Shown piece by piece: positions 55,012 to 63,827 of a stretch of 64,000 nt of DNA. How positions within the stretch are numbered: position 1 is the first letter of the stretch; every line of letters begins with the position of its first letter. Source of the DNA: Microbacterium gubbeenense DSM 15944 (lineage in GTDB: Bacteria > Actinomycetota > Actinomycetes > Actinomycetales > Microbacteriaceae); contig NZ_KE383914.1 of assembly GCF_000422745.1 (NCBI RefSeq), positions 104,686-168,685 on the forward strand, in the 5' to 3' direction. A model generated the notes under the pieces. It was not told the DNA's origin and did not search any database. It saw only the letters and a program-made list of their open reading frames with translations. Both the position numbers and the translations under genes were made by a program.

Positions 55012-55713
55012 CTACGCGACCTGGAGGGCGTTCAGCGCACTCTCGAAGAAGCGCAGGCCGTCGATCCCGGAGCGCATCGCGTCGGGCGTCGACGGGCCGA
55101 AGCCTGGCTCGACCGCATGCTCGGGGTGCGGCATGAGGCCGACCACGTTGCCGTGCTCGTTGGTGAGGCCCGCGATGTCGTCGATGGATCCGTTCGGGTT
55201 GACGCCCGCGTAGCGGAACGTCACGAGGTTCTCGCCGTTGATGCGCTTGAGCGTCTCGGCATCGGCCGTGAAGCCGCCGTCGGCGTTCTTCAGCGGAATC
55301 ACGATCTCTTCGCCGGTCTTGAACCGGTTCGTCCATGCCGTATCCGAGTTCGTCACCGTGAGCTTCTGGTCGCGGCGGATGAACTGCTGGTGCGCATTGC
55401 GGATGAGGCCGCCCGGCAGCAGGTGCGCCTCGACGAGCATCTGGAAGCCGTTGCAGATGCCGAGAACCGGCATGCCCTTCGCGGCAGCCTGCTTGATCTC
55501 GGACATGATCGGGGCCAGCGCGGCGATCGCGCCGGCGCGCAGGTAGTCGCCGTACGAGAACCCGCCCGGCAGGATCACGGCGTCCACGCCGTCGAGGTCG
55601 TGGGACCCGTGCCACAGGGCGACCGGCTCCGCGCCTGCTGCGCGCACCGCGCGCTGGGCGTCGCGGTCGTCGAGCGAACCGGGGAAGGTGACGACGCCGA
55701 TGCGGGTCGCCAT
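55012..55713 (-). CDS. purQ: Phosphoribosylformylglycinamidine synthase subunit PurQ
   Basis: 233 aa class-I glutamine amidotransferase subunit of FGAM synthase (purine synthesis step 4), acting with PurL and PurS. Catalytic triad visible: Cys87 in GICNGFQ, His196 and Glu198 in [36 protein letters not shown] and [11 protein letters not shown] are PurQ-specific. The ATG overlaps the purS stop by one base (TGATG). PurL is not in the window. Confidence 0.96.
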   Translation of the reverse strand: MATRIGVVTFPGSLDDRDAQRAVRAAGAEPVALWHGSHDLDGVDAVILPGGFSYGDYLRAGAIAALAPIMSEIKQAAAKGMPVLGICNGFQMLVEAHLLPGGLIRNAHQQFIRRDQKLTVTNSDTAWTNRFKTGEEIVIPLKNADGGFTADAETLKRINGENLVTFRYAGVNPNGSIDDIAGLTNEHGNVVGLMPHPEHAVEPGFGPSTPDAMRSGIDGLRFFESALNALQVA

Positions 55714-55958
55714 CACACGACCTCGATGCTGACGACGTCCTCGATGACCTGGTTCGAGAGGATCTCCTCGGCGAGGGTCTTCGCCTCGGCGAGCACCTCG
55801 TCGGTGACCTCGCCGTCGACCGTGAGCTCGACGCGCTTGCCGATGCGCACGTTCTGGAACTTCTCGTGGCCGAGTCGCGCGAGCGATCCGGTGACGGCCT
55901 TGCCCTGCGGGTCCAGCAGCTCGGCCTTGGGCATGACGTCGACGACGATGGTGGGCAT
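55713..55958 (-). CDS. purS: Phosphoribosylformylglycinamidine synthase subunit PurS
   Basis: 81 aa, the small bridging subunit of the three-part FGAM synthase. [29 protein letters not shown] and [18 protein letters not shown] match PurS; length is typical. It is translationally coupled to purQ and divergent from the PLDc_N gene. Confidence 0.95.
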   Translation of the reverse strand: MPTIVVDVMPKAELLDPQGKAVTGSLARLGHEKFQNVRIGKRVELTVDGEVTDEVLAEAKTLAEEILSNQVIEDVVSIEVV

Positions 55959-56025
55959 GTGTGAGCTCCGGAAGTCGCGGGCGGGAAGGACACCCCGATT
56001 CTAGCCGGTCGACGCTGACCATTAA

Positions 56026-56031
56026 TAAGAT
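56026..56031 (+). promoter_or_regulatory. -10 box, probable leaderless start of PLDc_N gene
   Basis: TAAGAT followed by six bases and ATG 56038. Confidence 0.5.
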
Positions 56032-56037
56032 GCGGGT

Positions 56038-56394
56038 ATGCCCTTCCTTATCGGTGCCCTCAACCTCGCGCTGTTCGTCGCGTCGCTCGTCGACATCATT
56101 CGGATCCCCGACGACCGCGTGCGATACCTGCCGAAGATGGTCTGGATCCTCGTCGTGATTCTGCTGCCGTTCATCGGCAGCATCCTGTGGTGGGTTCTCG
56201 GGCGCGAGTACGAGCAGCGCGGTGCGCGTCTGCGTCGTGCCCCGCGGCGGGCGCAGCAGCCTCCCGCGACGCCCGCACGCACGCCCGGATTCCGTACGAC
56301 GGAGCAGCAGCTCGAAGACCTCGAGCGCGAGGAGTACGAGGCCAAGCTGCGTGAGGAGATCGCCCGCCGCAGAGGCGAGCGCGGCCTGAGCTGA
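56038..56394 (+). CDS. PLDc_N-domain small membrane protein
   Basis: 118 aa. Two helices, [18 protein letters not shown] (4-21) and [24 protein letters not shown] (30-53), with the connecting [13 protein letters not shown] and the terminal WWVLGREY, form the phospholipase D N-terminal-like module found alone in many actinobacterial membrane proteins. The rest is a charged cytoplasmic tail with Arg-rich (RRAPRRAQQ) and Glu-rich helical parts. It has no PLD catalytic HKD motif. Function unknown. Confidence 0.85.
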   Translation: MPFLIGALNLALFVASLVDIIRIPDDRVRYLPKMVWILVVILLPFIGSILWWVLGREYEQRGARLRRAPRRAQQPPATPARTPGFRTTEQQLEDLEREEYEAKLREEIARRRGERGLS

Positions 56395-56482
56395 CGCGTA
56401 ATATGAGGAGCTCTGGCCGATGGCGGCCGGGGATCGTGCGGTGACGAGCGCCGCGCGACAACGAGACGATCTGGAGTCCGCG

Positions 56483-57497
56483 ATGACCTTGAAGAGCGAC
56501 GCCGGAAGCGCGACGCTCGAGCAGGTCGCGGTTCGTGCCGGGGTATCCCGGTCAACGGTGTCGCGGGTCGTCAACGGCGGGCATCGGGTCAGCCCCGAGG
56601 CGCTGACGGCAGTCGAGAAGGCGATCGCCGAGCTGAGCTACGTGCCGAACAGGGCCGCGCGCTCTCTCGCCTCTCGGCAGACGCACGCGATCGCGCTCGT
56701 CGTGCCCGAGGACACGATGCGGTTCTTCGGGGATCCCTACTTCGCGGCGATCGTCACGGGCATCAACGATCGCATCTCCGCCTCGCCGTACATGCTCGGG
56801 CTGTTCATCGCGTCGAAGGACCCCGACGATAAGGCCGCGAGCTACGTGTCATCCGGCAATGTCGATGGTTCGCTCGTCGTCTCGCACCACACCAGCGACG
56901 CCTTCGTCGGGCGGATCGCGCGCACGACGCCAGTCGTCTACGGAGGCCGCCCGATGCATCCGCGCCCGGGCGAGTGCTGGGTCGACGTCGACAACGTCGA
57001 GGGCGGTCGCATGGCCGTCCGTCACCTCCTGAGCCGGGGGTGCCGGCGGATCGCGATGATCACCGGCCCGCAGAGCATGGCCTCGGCTGTCGACCGTCTC
57101 ACCGGCTGCCGGGCGGAGCTCGCCGATGCGGGCCTCGAGCTCATCGCGGTCGAGGACGGCGACTTCTCGGCCACGGGCGCCGAGGAAGCGATGCGGCGCA
57201 TCCTCGCCTCCGGTGCCGCCCCCGGACGGCGTGTTCGTGGCGAGCGACCTGATGGCCAGGGGTGCGCTGATCGAGCTGCAGCGCGAAGGCGTCAGCGTGC
57301 CCGACGAAGTGGCGGTGGTGGGCTTCGACGACTCGCCCGTGGCCTCGTCGGTGTCTCCGCCGCTCACCACCATCCGTCAGCCGTCGCGCGATCAGGGTGC
57401 GGCGATGGCCGACGTGCTGCTGCAGGTGCTGGCGGGGCAGGATCCGCCCCGCGAGACCATCCTTCCGCTCGAACTGGTCGTTCGAGAGAGCGCCTGA
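56483..57497 (+). pseudogene. LacI-family regulator with a frameshift
   Basis: From ATG 56483 (GGAG upstream): [30 protein letters not shown] and effector domain through EEAMRRILASGA in one frame; the family sequence then continues one base on (PPDGVFVASDLMARGALIELQREGVSVPDEVAVVGFDDSP) to a TGA at 57497. The break is in a five-C run near 57216-57222; with four C the reading is GAAPDGVFVASD. Uncorrected, the frame runs on with non-family sequence to 57733. Either a recent inactivation or a sequencing error. The target is unknown, since no catabolic gene is adjacent. Confidence 0.8.
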
Positions 57498-57508
57498 GCC
57501 ACCCTCGA

Positions 57509-57648
57509 CCCGGTTCTGTTGGAACCCCTGCCGCACCCGTTGCGGATACGTCGGAGATTCTGATGGAATCGGGCCGCTACACGCATGTTGACGCCCGATC
57601 TCCGACAGAACCGGAGGCACCGCTCCTGCAGCTCCGACAGAACCGGGG
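57509..57648. repeat. Intergenic inverted-repeat element, copy B (140 bp)
   Basis: Bounded by CCCGGTTCTGTTGGA (57509-57523) and CTCCGACAGAACCGGGG (57632-57648), with inner CTCCGACAGAACCGG (57600-57614) and GTCGGAGATTCTG (57550-57562). Same end sequences, inner repeats and length as copy A at 7976-8114; it fills the gap between a lacI-type gene and the luxR-type gene. Confidence 0.75.
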
Positions 57649-57660
57649 TGCGGACCGTCG

Positions 57661-60090
57661 CTACTTCGCCAGGCCGAGACGGCGGGCGGTGGAAACGGCG
57701 TCGGCCCAGGAGGAGACGCCGAGTTTGCGGTAGATCGAGCGCAGCTGCGTCTTCACCGTGTTCGGCGAGACGTGCAGGCGGGCGGCGAGGTCCTTGGTCG
57801 AGTCTGCGCGCACGAGCTCGGCGACGACGGCGCGCTCGCGGTCGCTGAGGGCGTCGGTCGAGCGTGTTGCCCGCTGCAGTCCATCGCGCATCGTCTCGAG
57901 GTCGGCGACGAGCCGGCGTCCGGCGGCATCGAGCGTGAGCTCGCTCGCCTGAGCGATCGTCGTGTTCAGCGCTCCCATGCCCTGCATCGCGAACGGCAGC
58001 ATCGGGCGTGCGCGCGAGGCGGCGACGATCGCCGCTTGCAGGTGCGAACGCGCGACATCGATCGATGATTCGGATCCGAGGTCGTGGTACGCCAGGAACA
58101 GGACGACGTGCGACCAGACAGCGAGCACTCCGGACCCCGGCGCGTCGCCCGTCGCCGCGAGGCACGCGAGTGCGCGCGCCGGCTCGCGGTCGCGGAGGTA
58201 GGCGCGGGCGCGCAGCAGGTCGATCGGGATCGTGCGCGTGCCCGCCGCCGGCAGATCATCGAGCACCGCGATCGCCTTCTCGCCGGATTCCGCATCGAGC
58301 AGCGATTCGGCGCGCGCCCATGCCAGGAGCGTCTGCTGGTTGCGCGACAGGTGGCGGCCGCCGAGCTCCTGCTCGAACAGCTCGAGCCGGCTGAGGGCGA
58401 GGCTGGACGTACCGAGCAGGCTGTGCGCCATCGAGCGCAGCACGACCGTCACGAAGCGCAGGACGTGCGGGTCGTCGATCGCAGAGACCTCGGTCCGGTC
58501 GAGGGCCGTCTGCAGCGCGCGGGGCTCGACGACGTAGAGCGCGCTCGAGAGCGCGACGATTCCCCGCATCGACGGCGACACCGGCTGCGCGCCGACGATT
58601 CCGTCGATGCGCGCCTGGAAACTGGTCGGCAGCGGCACGCCCCCGGGGGTCGCGATCAGGAGCATGTCGTGAGCGAACCGCGCGAGGCGGTCGTCGTGGG
58701 CGGCATGGGCGAGCGCGGCGGCGGCCGAGAACCATTCGGATGCGATGTCGGACCGCGACGCGTCGAAGGCGCTGAGCGCCGCCTGCATCAGCACGCCCGC
58801 GCGCACGATGCTGTGCGCCGGGTCCGAGGCGGGCTCGCGGTCGGCATCGGCGAGCGCCTCGTGCGTCGCGAGCGCCTCATCGAAGCGCCCGTCCAACCGC
58901 AGCAGCACCCCGCGAAGGGCGGCCGCGACGACGCCGAGGTCGCCGTCCGGGTCGTCGACCTCATCGAGAAGGGCCTCGGCCTGGCGCCGGTCGGCCTCCG
59001 AGATGCTGCCGGTGTGATCCATGCTCGTCACGTCGAGAATGGTGCGCGCGAGCGCGACGCGCAGCGCCGGATCCGGATCGCGGGTCACGGCCTCCTCGAG
59101 CCACGGCCGGGCGCGCGCGACGTCGACCTCGCCGAGCAGCCGCCAGTGACGGGCGAGGAAGCGGGTGCGCGCGCCGGGCAGCTCGGCGACGATGGCCCAA
59201 CCGTCGTCGGCCTCGCCGTTCGACAGCAGCCGAGCCGCGAGCTCGGTGACGTCGGCATCGATCTGCTCGATCTGCACCTCGCGCTCCATGCGCGCGGTGA
59301 ACGCGATACGCAGATCCGGGCGCAGCTCGATCGTGTCCTGCTCGAGGTCCTCCACGAAGAATCCCGACTGCAATACGTTGTCGAGCGCGGCGCGCACGAC
59401 CTCGTCGCGCCCCCACACGCTGAGCAGCGTGCGCCGCGGCATCGGGCCGATCCGCGCGGACACGAGCGCGGCGCGCCATCCGTTCGGACGGAAGACTCCG
59501 GCGGCGGCGGATCCGGCGAAGTGCGCTGACTGCTCGTCGCACCCCGCGCGCACGGCTGCGTCGTCGAGCTCGCCGCGCACGGCGGCGGCGCGCAGCACCG
59601 CATCGACGAACCCGGCGTGGGATCCGACGCGGTCGAGGAGCGCGGTGGCCTCGTCCCAGGTGAGGGTGAGACCGAGCTGCTCGGCGCGGTCGATCGCTTC
59701 GTCCGCGGTGAAGCCGAAGATCGATCCCGCGAAGACGCGCTCCGGCCGCATGCCCTTGTCGAGCAGCGGCGACGGCCACTGCGTGCTCGTCACGGCGATG
59801 AGCGTGGCGCTCGGCCAGCGTGCACGCACGGCCAGCGTCGCGGTGACGTGATCCTCGCGCATGCCCTCGAGCTCGAGGAGCACGACGTCGGCGTCGGGGG
59901 TATCGGCGGGCACCTCCACGCGGTTCGACGACCACACGATGAGCCGCAGGTCGGATTCGGCGAGCCACTCGCGCACGCTCGTGGCGACGCCCGAGCGGTG
60001 CTGCGCCGTCACGACGACGGTCGCCCCCGGTGTGACGCGGCGCCAGAGCGATACGAGGCGGGGTCTCGATAGCCGGTCGCGGTCGCTCAT
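57661..60090 (-). CDS. LuxR-family regulator with degenerate NTPase-like N-terminus
   Basis: 809 aa from ATG 60090. The C-terminal LuxR HTH (about 745-809) reads LSDRERAVVAELVRADSTKDLAARLHVSPNTVKTQLRSIYRKLG. The middle (about 300-720) is Ala/Leu/Asp-rich helical, TPR-like. The N-terminus follows the MalT/LAL plan, TPGATVVVTAQHRSGVATSVREWL and DADVVLLELEGM, but lacks the GK[ST] of a working P-loop. So it resembles a large LAL-type activator that has lost ATP control. Upstream are three GGGTGA direct repeats that could be its own sites. Confidence 0.82.
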   Translation of the reverse strand: MSDRDRLSRPRLVSLWRRVTPGATVVVTAQHRSGVATSVREWLAESDLRLIVWSSNRVEVPADTPDADVVLLELEGMREDHVTATLAVRARWPSATLIAVTSTQWPSPLLDKGMRPERVFAGSIFGFTADEAIDRAEQLGLTLTWDEATALLDRVGSHAGFVDAVLRAAAVRGELDDAAVRAGCDEQSAHFAGSAAAGVFRPNGWRAALVSARIGPMPRRTLLSVWGRDEVVRAALDNVLQSGFFVEDLEQDTIELRPDLRIAFTARMEREVQIEQIDADVTELAARLLSNGEADDGWAIVAELPGARTRFLARHWRLLGEVDVARARPWLEEAVTRDPDPALRVALARTILDVTSMDHTGSISEADRRQAEALLDEVDDPDGDLGVVAAALRGVLLRLDGRFDEALATHEALADADREPASDPAHSIVRAGVLMQAALSAFDASRSDIASEWFSAAAALAHAAHDDRLARFAHDMLLIATPGGVPLPTSFQARIDGIVGAQPVSPSMRGIVALSSALYVVEPRALQTALDRTEVSAIDDPHVLRFVTVVLRSMAHSLLGTSSLALSRLELFEQELGGRHLSRNQQTLLAWARAESLLDAESGEKAIAVLDDLPAAGTRTIPIDLLRARAYLRDREPARALACLAATGDAPGSGVLAVWSHVVLFLAYHDLGSESSIDVARSHLQAAIVAASRARPMLPFAMQGMGALNTTIAQASELTLDAAGRRLVADLETMRDGLQRATRSTDALSDRERAVVAELVRADSTKDLAARLHVSPNTVKTQLRSIYRKLGVSSWADAVSTARRLGLAK

Positions 60091-60108
60091 GCGTCCATCT
60101 TGGCACGG

Positions 60109-60146
60109 GGGTGACCGCGGGCGAATTACGGGTGACCGGCGGGTGA
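60109..60146 (+). promoter_or_regulatory. Three phased GGGTGA direct repeats upstream of the LuxR gene
   Basis: GGGTGACCG at 60109-60117 and 60130-60138 and GGGTGA at 60141-60146. Start-to-start distances of 21 and 11 bp are two and one helical turns, as expected for an activator binding one DNA face. Confidence 0.45.
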
Positions 60147-60241
60147 AAACTCCCTCATTCATGCGGGACTGCGACGGCTGTCACCGTAATCTCGAAGAGT
60201 CGGGGGTCGCGATCACGCGACGTCGACGGCCGAGAGGCTTT

Positions 60242-60279
60242 GGGCCCGGGCAGCGGTCGGGGGAGCGCAGCCCGGGCCC
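60242..60279 (-). terminator. Terminator after the HAD hydrolase gene
   Basis: gggcccgggc (60242-60251) and gcccgggccc (60270-60279), a perfect 10-bp GC stem with 18-base loop, 16 bases past the stop of the HAD gene on the minus strand. Confidence 0.6.
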
Positions 60280-60294
60280 TTGCACGTCCGCGGC

Positions 60295-61140
60295 TCAGCC
60301 GGGCTGGACGAGCCCGTGCTTTTCGAACGCCGCCCAGATGCCGCCGTGGTCGACGTGCGCCGTGGTCTCGTCGGCGGCCGCGAGCGCCTCGGGCGTCGCG
60401 TTGCCCATGGCGATGCCGACTCCGGCCGCGGCCAGCATCTCGAGGTCGTTGTTGTTGTCGCCGATGGCGATCGAGTTCGCCCGGTCGAGCCCGAGCTCCG
60501 CGATGACCGAGACGAGCGCCGCACCCTTCGTCACCCCGGCGACCGATACCTCTCCGCCCGCTGTGCCGAGGCCCGGCATCGTGCCGGTGATGACCATGAA
60601 CTCCCCGCCGAGACGTGACTTGACGGCGCCGTAGGTGCCGTGGTCCTCACTTGAGAAGGTCGCCTTCGCGATCCGATCGAGGGGCGGATCCGCGTCGATC
60701 GTGACGCGATCGATCAGCACCTCGCGGAGGCTGTCGGTCAAGCGTCCCTCGGCGGCGAGGCGAGCACACATGCGGTCGACGGCGCCTTGCGTGGTCCACA
60801 CGCCCTCGCGGCCCTGCAGCATGTAGTCGGCGCCCACCTCACGGAACACCGCGATCATCTCGGCGGCGCGATCCGGGTGCATGAGATGCTCCTCGTGCCA
60901 GGAGCCGTCGGTGTAGGGCGTGCCGATCCAGGTGTAGGCGCCCGCGCCGAGGATGGCGCCGTCGAAGCCGATGTCGAGGATCCGGGATCCGATCTCGGTC
61001 GGCCCGCGGCCGGTCGCGAGGAAGACGAGATGCCCGTTCGCGCGCGCTTCGCGGACCGCGCGGACGGTCGATTCGGGAATGGATCCGGACGTGTCGAGGA
61101 TCGTGCCGTCGATGTCGAGGAAGGCAATCTGGCGCGTCAT
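60295..61140 (-). CDS. Cof-type HAD-IIB hydrolase
   Basis: 281 aa. Motif I DIDGT (Asp9 and Asp11), motif II VFLATGRGPTEI, cap domain from about 85-190, motif IV SIAIGDNNNDLEML and the closing GVGIAMGNATPEALAAAD. Such phosphatases act on sugar phosphates, FMN or pyridoxal phosphate; substrate unknown. ATG 61140, with CAGACT six bases upstream as a possible -10. Lies 13 bp after the MFS gene, on the same strand, perhaps in one unit. Confidence 0.9.
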   Translation of the reverse strand: MTRQIAFLDIDGTILDTSGSIPESTVRAVREARANGHLVFLATGRGPTEIGSRILDIGFDGAILGAGAYTWIGTPYTDGSWHEEHLMHPDRAAEMIAVFREVGADYMLQGREGVWTTQGAVDRMCARLAAEGRLTDSLREVLIDRVTIDADPPLDRIAKATFSSEDHGTYGAVKSRLGGEFMVITGTMPGLGTAGGEVSVAGVTKGAALVSVIAELGLDRANSIAIGDNNNDLEMLAAAGVGIAMGNATPEALAAADETTAHVDHGGIWAAFEKHGLVQPG

Positions 61141-61152
61141 GGATTCAGTCTG

Positions 61153-62553
61153 TCAGGCGCGGGTGGTCGGCTTCACAGGGAGGATCAGCAGGAGCCCGGC
61201 GAGCAGCACGAGCACGATGCCGAGCACGCCGAAGATGGTGGCGCTCGTGATGGCGATGAACGCCGACCAGAGGGCGGCCGACATCCAGCTGGCCGCGCGG
61301 CCCGTCGTGGCGTAGAGGCCGAAGATCTCGCCCTCGCGGCCGGCCGGTGTCACGCGCGCGAGGAAGGATCGGCCGGCCGACTGGGCAGGCCCGACGAACG
61401 CGCACAGGACGAGGCCGAAGATCCAGAACACGATCTTCCCGGCGTCGGCGAAGAAGAACACGAGGAGGCCGGCGACGACCATTCCCGTCAGGGCGAAAAC
61501 GATGATCGCCTTGGGGCCGAATCTGTCGTCCCAGCGCCCCGCGACCATGGTCGAGACGCCCGCGATGAGGTTCGCTGCGATGCCGAAGATGACGATGTCG
61601 ATGAACCCGAAGTCGAACACCTGGCTCGCGATGACCGCGCCGAACGCGAACACGCCCGCGAGCCCATCGCGGAAGACGGCGCTCGAGAGCAGGAACCAGA
61701 AGGTGTTGCGCGTCGTGGGGTTCTTGTAGAGGCCCTTCACGTCGCGCAAGAGGATGGCATAGCTCTGGAAGAAGCCCGCCTTGCGCTCGGGCTTGCCGAG
61801 CGGTGCGGGCTCGGGAACCTTGAGGAACACCGGCAGGCAGAACACGATCGCCCACACGGCGCAGCCGACGGCGATGAGGCGGAACGGCACGCCGCCGTCG
61901 TCGGGGATCCCGAACCAATCGCTGATGTAGAACGCGACGACGAGGATCAGCGCGACGACGCCGCCGACGTATCCGAAGCCCCACCCGAGCCCCGAGATGC
62001 GGCCGATGTTCTTCGGCGTCGCGATGCTCACGAGAAGCGCGTTGCTGTTGACGGCCGCGATCTCGCCGAGCACGGTGCCGGCGGAGATCATCGACACCGC
62101 GAACCAGAAGAACGCCGGCGCCGGCTCGGCGAACCACAGCGCGAGCATGCTGAGCACGGTGCCGATCGTGCCGATGCCGAGCCACAGCTTCTGGCGGCCC
62201 TGCGCGTCGGCCTGTTGGCCGAGCACGGGGGCGAGGAGGAGGATGAGCAGCCCCGCGATGGTCGAGCCCCACCCGAGGCCGCTCGCGAGGTCGGCGAGCG
62301 CGCCTTTCTTCGCCGGGTGGTCGTTGGCCATCGCCGCCCCGTCGGCCGGCAGGAACGCGTCAGTCGTGAGGTACAGCGCGGTGAAGATGAACGTGACGAT
62401 GATCGTGTTGAACGGCTGCAGGCCCCAATCCCACAGCGCCCACGACAGAATCGTCGACTTCTTCGTCGGGGCGCCGCCCAGCTGCTTCTGCAGGCCGAGC
62501 ACGGGCACCGCCTCGCTGTTGGCCAGTGCCGGGGGGCGCGGAATCTCGCTCAT
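61153..62553 (-). CDS. MFS transporter, UMF1/Atg22-like
   Basis: 466 aa with about 12 helices. SWALWDWGLQPFNTIIVTFIFTALYLT near the N-terminus is the hallmark of the UMF1 (unknown major facilitator 1/Atg22-like) family. Other parts: GLGWGSTIAGLLILLLAPVLGQQADAQGRQKLWL, and GRWDDRFGPKAIIVFAL in the second half. Substrate unknown; eukaryotic Atg22 exports amino acids from the vacuole. ATG 62553 follows a TAGTGT -10 by six bases. Confidence 0.85.
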   Translation of the reverse strand: MSEIPRPPALANSEAVPVLGLQKQLGGAPTKKSTILSWALWDWGLQPFNTIIVTFIFTALYLTTDAFLPADGAAMANDHPAKKGALADLASGLGWGSTIAGLLILLLAPVLGQQADAQGRQKLWLGIGTIGTVLSMLALWFAEPAPAFFWFAVSMISAGTVLGEIAAVNSNALLVSIATPKNIGRISGLGWGFGYVGGVVALILVVAFYISDWFGIPDDGGVPFRLIAVGCAVWAIVFCLPVFLKVPEPAPLGKPERKAGFFQSYAILLRDVKGLYKNPTTRNTFWFLLSSAVFRDGLAGVFAFGAVIASQVFDFGFIDIVIFGIAANLIAGVSTMVAGRWDDRFGPKAIIVFALTGMVVAGLLVFFFADAGKIVFWIFGLVLCAFVGPAQSAGRSFLARVTPAGREGEIFGLYATTGRAASWMSAALWSAFIAITSATIFGVLGIVLVLLAGLLLILPVKPTTRA

Positions 62554-62559
62554 GGCCGC

Positions 62560-62565
62560 ACACTA
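62560..62565 (-). promoter_or_regulatory. -10 box, probable leaderless start of UMF1-type MFS gene
   Basis: TAGTGT on the minus strand, six bases before ATG 62553. Confidence 0.5.
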
Positions 62566-62610
62566 TCGCGTACATGTGACATCTCCGCGGCGTTCGGGCA
62601 GGATCGGTAG

Positions 62611-63801
62611 GTGCCCACACCCGATCGCGTGCTGAAGCGCGGCCACATCGCCGCCGCGACGTTCTTCTTCACGAACGGCGCGGTGTTCGCGAACCTCGTT
62701 CCGCGATATCCCGAGCTGAAGGCCGCGCACGCGATGGACGCGACGACGTACGGCGTCGTGATCGCGATGAATCCGGTCGGCGCGATGGTCGCGGGGCTCG
62801 CGGCGGCGGCGCTGATCCGCCGGTTCGGATCCGCGCGGATCGCGGCCACGACGACCGTCCTACTCGCGCTCGGCACGCTCGCGGCCGCGTGGTCGCCGTC
62901 GATCCTGCTGCTGGCCGGATCCTTCCTCGTCGCGGGCGCAATGGACGCCATCACCGACGTCGCGCAGAACGCGAACGCGCTGCGCGTGCAGGAGCGCCGG
63001 GGCCGGTCGATCATCAACTCGATGCACGCGCTGTGGTCGGCGGGTGCCGTGACCGGCGGGGCGATCGCGGCCGGGGCGATCGCGCTGGGGATCCCCGTGC
63101 GCTGGCACATCCTCGGGTCGTCCGTTGTGTTCGCGTGCGTGTCGATCTTCGCGCTGCGCCTCGCGCTGCCGGGGCCGGAGACCGAGTCGGGAACGACAGC
63201 CGAGATCCGCGTGCGCCGGGCAGCGGGCGGCGTCACCTCGAAGATCGTGTTCCTGCTGATCGCGATGCTGCTGATCGCGATCGGCGGCGGGCTCGTCGAA
63301 GAGGTCGCTTTCTCGTGGGCGTCGCTCTATCTCAATGAGGAAGTCGGAGCGCCCGCCGCGATCGCCGCGGCCGGATTCATCGGGCTGGTCGCCGCGCAGT
63401 TCGTCGGCCGAATGGTCAGCGACCGGCTCGTGGATCGCTTCGGCGCGCGCGCCGTAGTCTCCGTCGCGGGGATCCTCATCGCCGCGGGCATCGGCCTCGC
63501 GGTCGGCGTGCCGACGGTGTGGGGCGCGTGCGCCGGCTTCGTGCTCGCCGGATTCGGCTGCGCGCCGACGATCCCGCTCGCGATGCAGCAGGCCGACCGG
63601 CTGCCCGGCCTGCGCCCCGGAACCGGCCTGACGATCGTGACGTGGCTGATGCGCCTCGCCTTCCTCGTCGCGCCCCCGCTCGTCGGCATGATCGCCGACG
63701 CGAGCTCGATCCGCATGGGCCTGCTGATCTCCCTCTCGGGCGGCCTGCTGGTGCTCGTTCTGGCGTTCGTGATGCCGCGGGCGATCCCGCGAAAGCCGTA
63801 G
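62611..63801 (+). CDS. MFS transporter
   Basis: 396 aa, 12 helices, resembling the YbjJ/FucP-like group of sugar or drug porters. Features: ATFFFTNGAVFANLVPRYPELK (first helix and loop), AGLAAAALIRRFGSARIA, NSMHALWSAGAVTGGAIAAG (helix 5) and GRMVSDRLVDRFGARAV after helix 8. GTG 62611 with AGGA 7-10 bases upstream. Divergent from the UMF1-type gene, 57 bp apart. Substrate unknown. Confidence 0.85.
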   Translation: MPTPDRVLKRGHIAAATFFFTNGAVFANLVPRYPELKAAHAMDATTYGVVIAMNPVGAMVAGLAAAALIRRFGSARIAATTTVLLALGTLAAAWSPSILLLAGSFLVAGAMDAITDVAQNANALRVQERRGRSIINSMHALWSAGAVTGGAIAAGAIALGIPVRWHILGSSVVFACVSIFALRLALPGPETESGTTAEIRVRRAAGGVTSKIVFLLIAMLLIAIGGGLVEEVAFSWASLYLNEEVGAPAAIAAAGFIGLVAAQFVGRMVSDRLVDRFGARAVVSVAGILIAAGIGLAVGVPTVWGACAGFVLAGFGCAPTIPLAMQQADRLPGLRPGTGLTIVTWLMRLAFLVAPPLVGMIADASSIRMGLLISLSGGLLVLVLAFVMPRAIPRKP

Positions 63802-63827
63802 GCTGGAGGCGAACGAAAGGTGGACCG

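Noticed and set aside
57223-57733. Extension of the LacI frame past the C run to 57733
   Set aside because: Sequence after the break is not LacI-like and enters the repeat element and the LuxR gene's antisense; the true continuation is in the next frame.
60787-62610. 607-codon plus-strand open frame opposite the UMF1 and HAD genes
   Set aside because: Spans two real genes on the other strand and has shadow composition.
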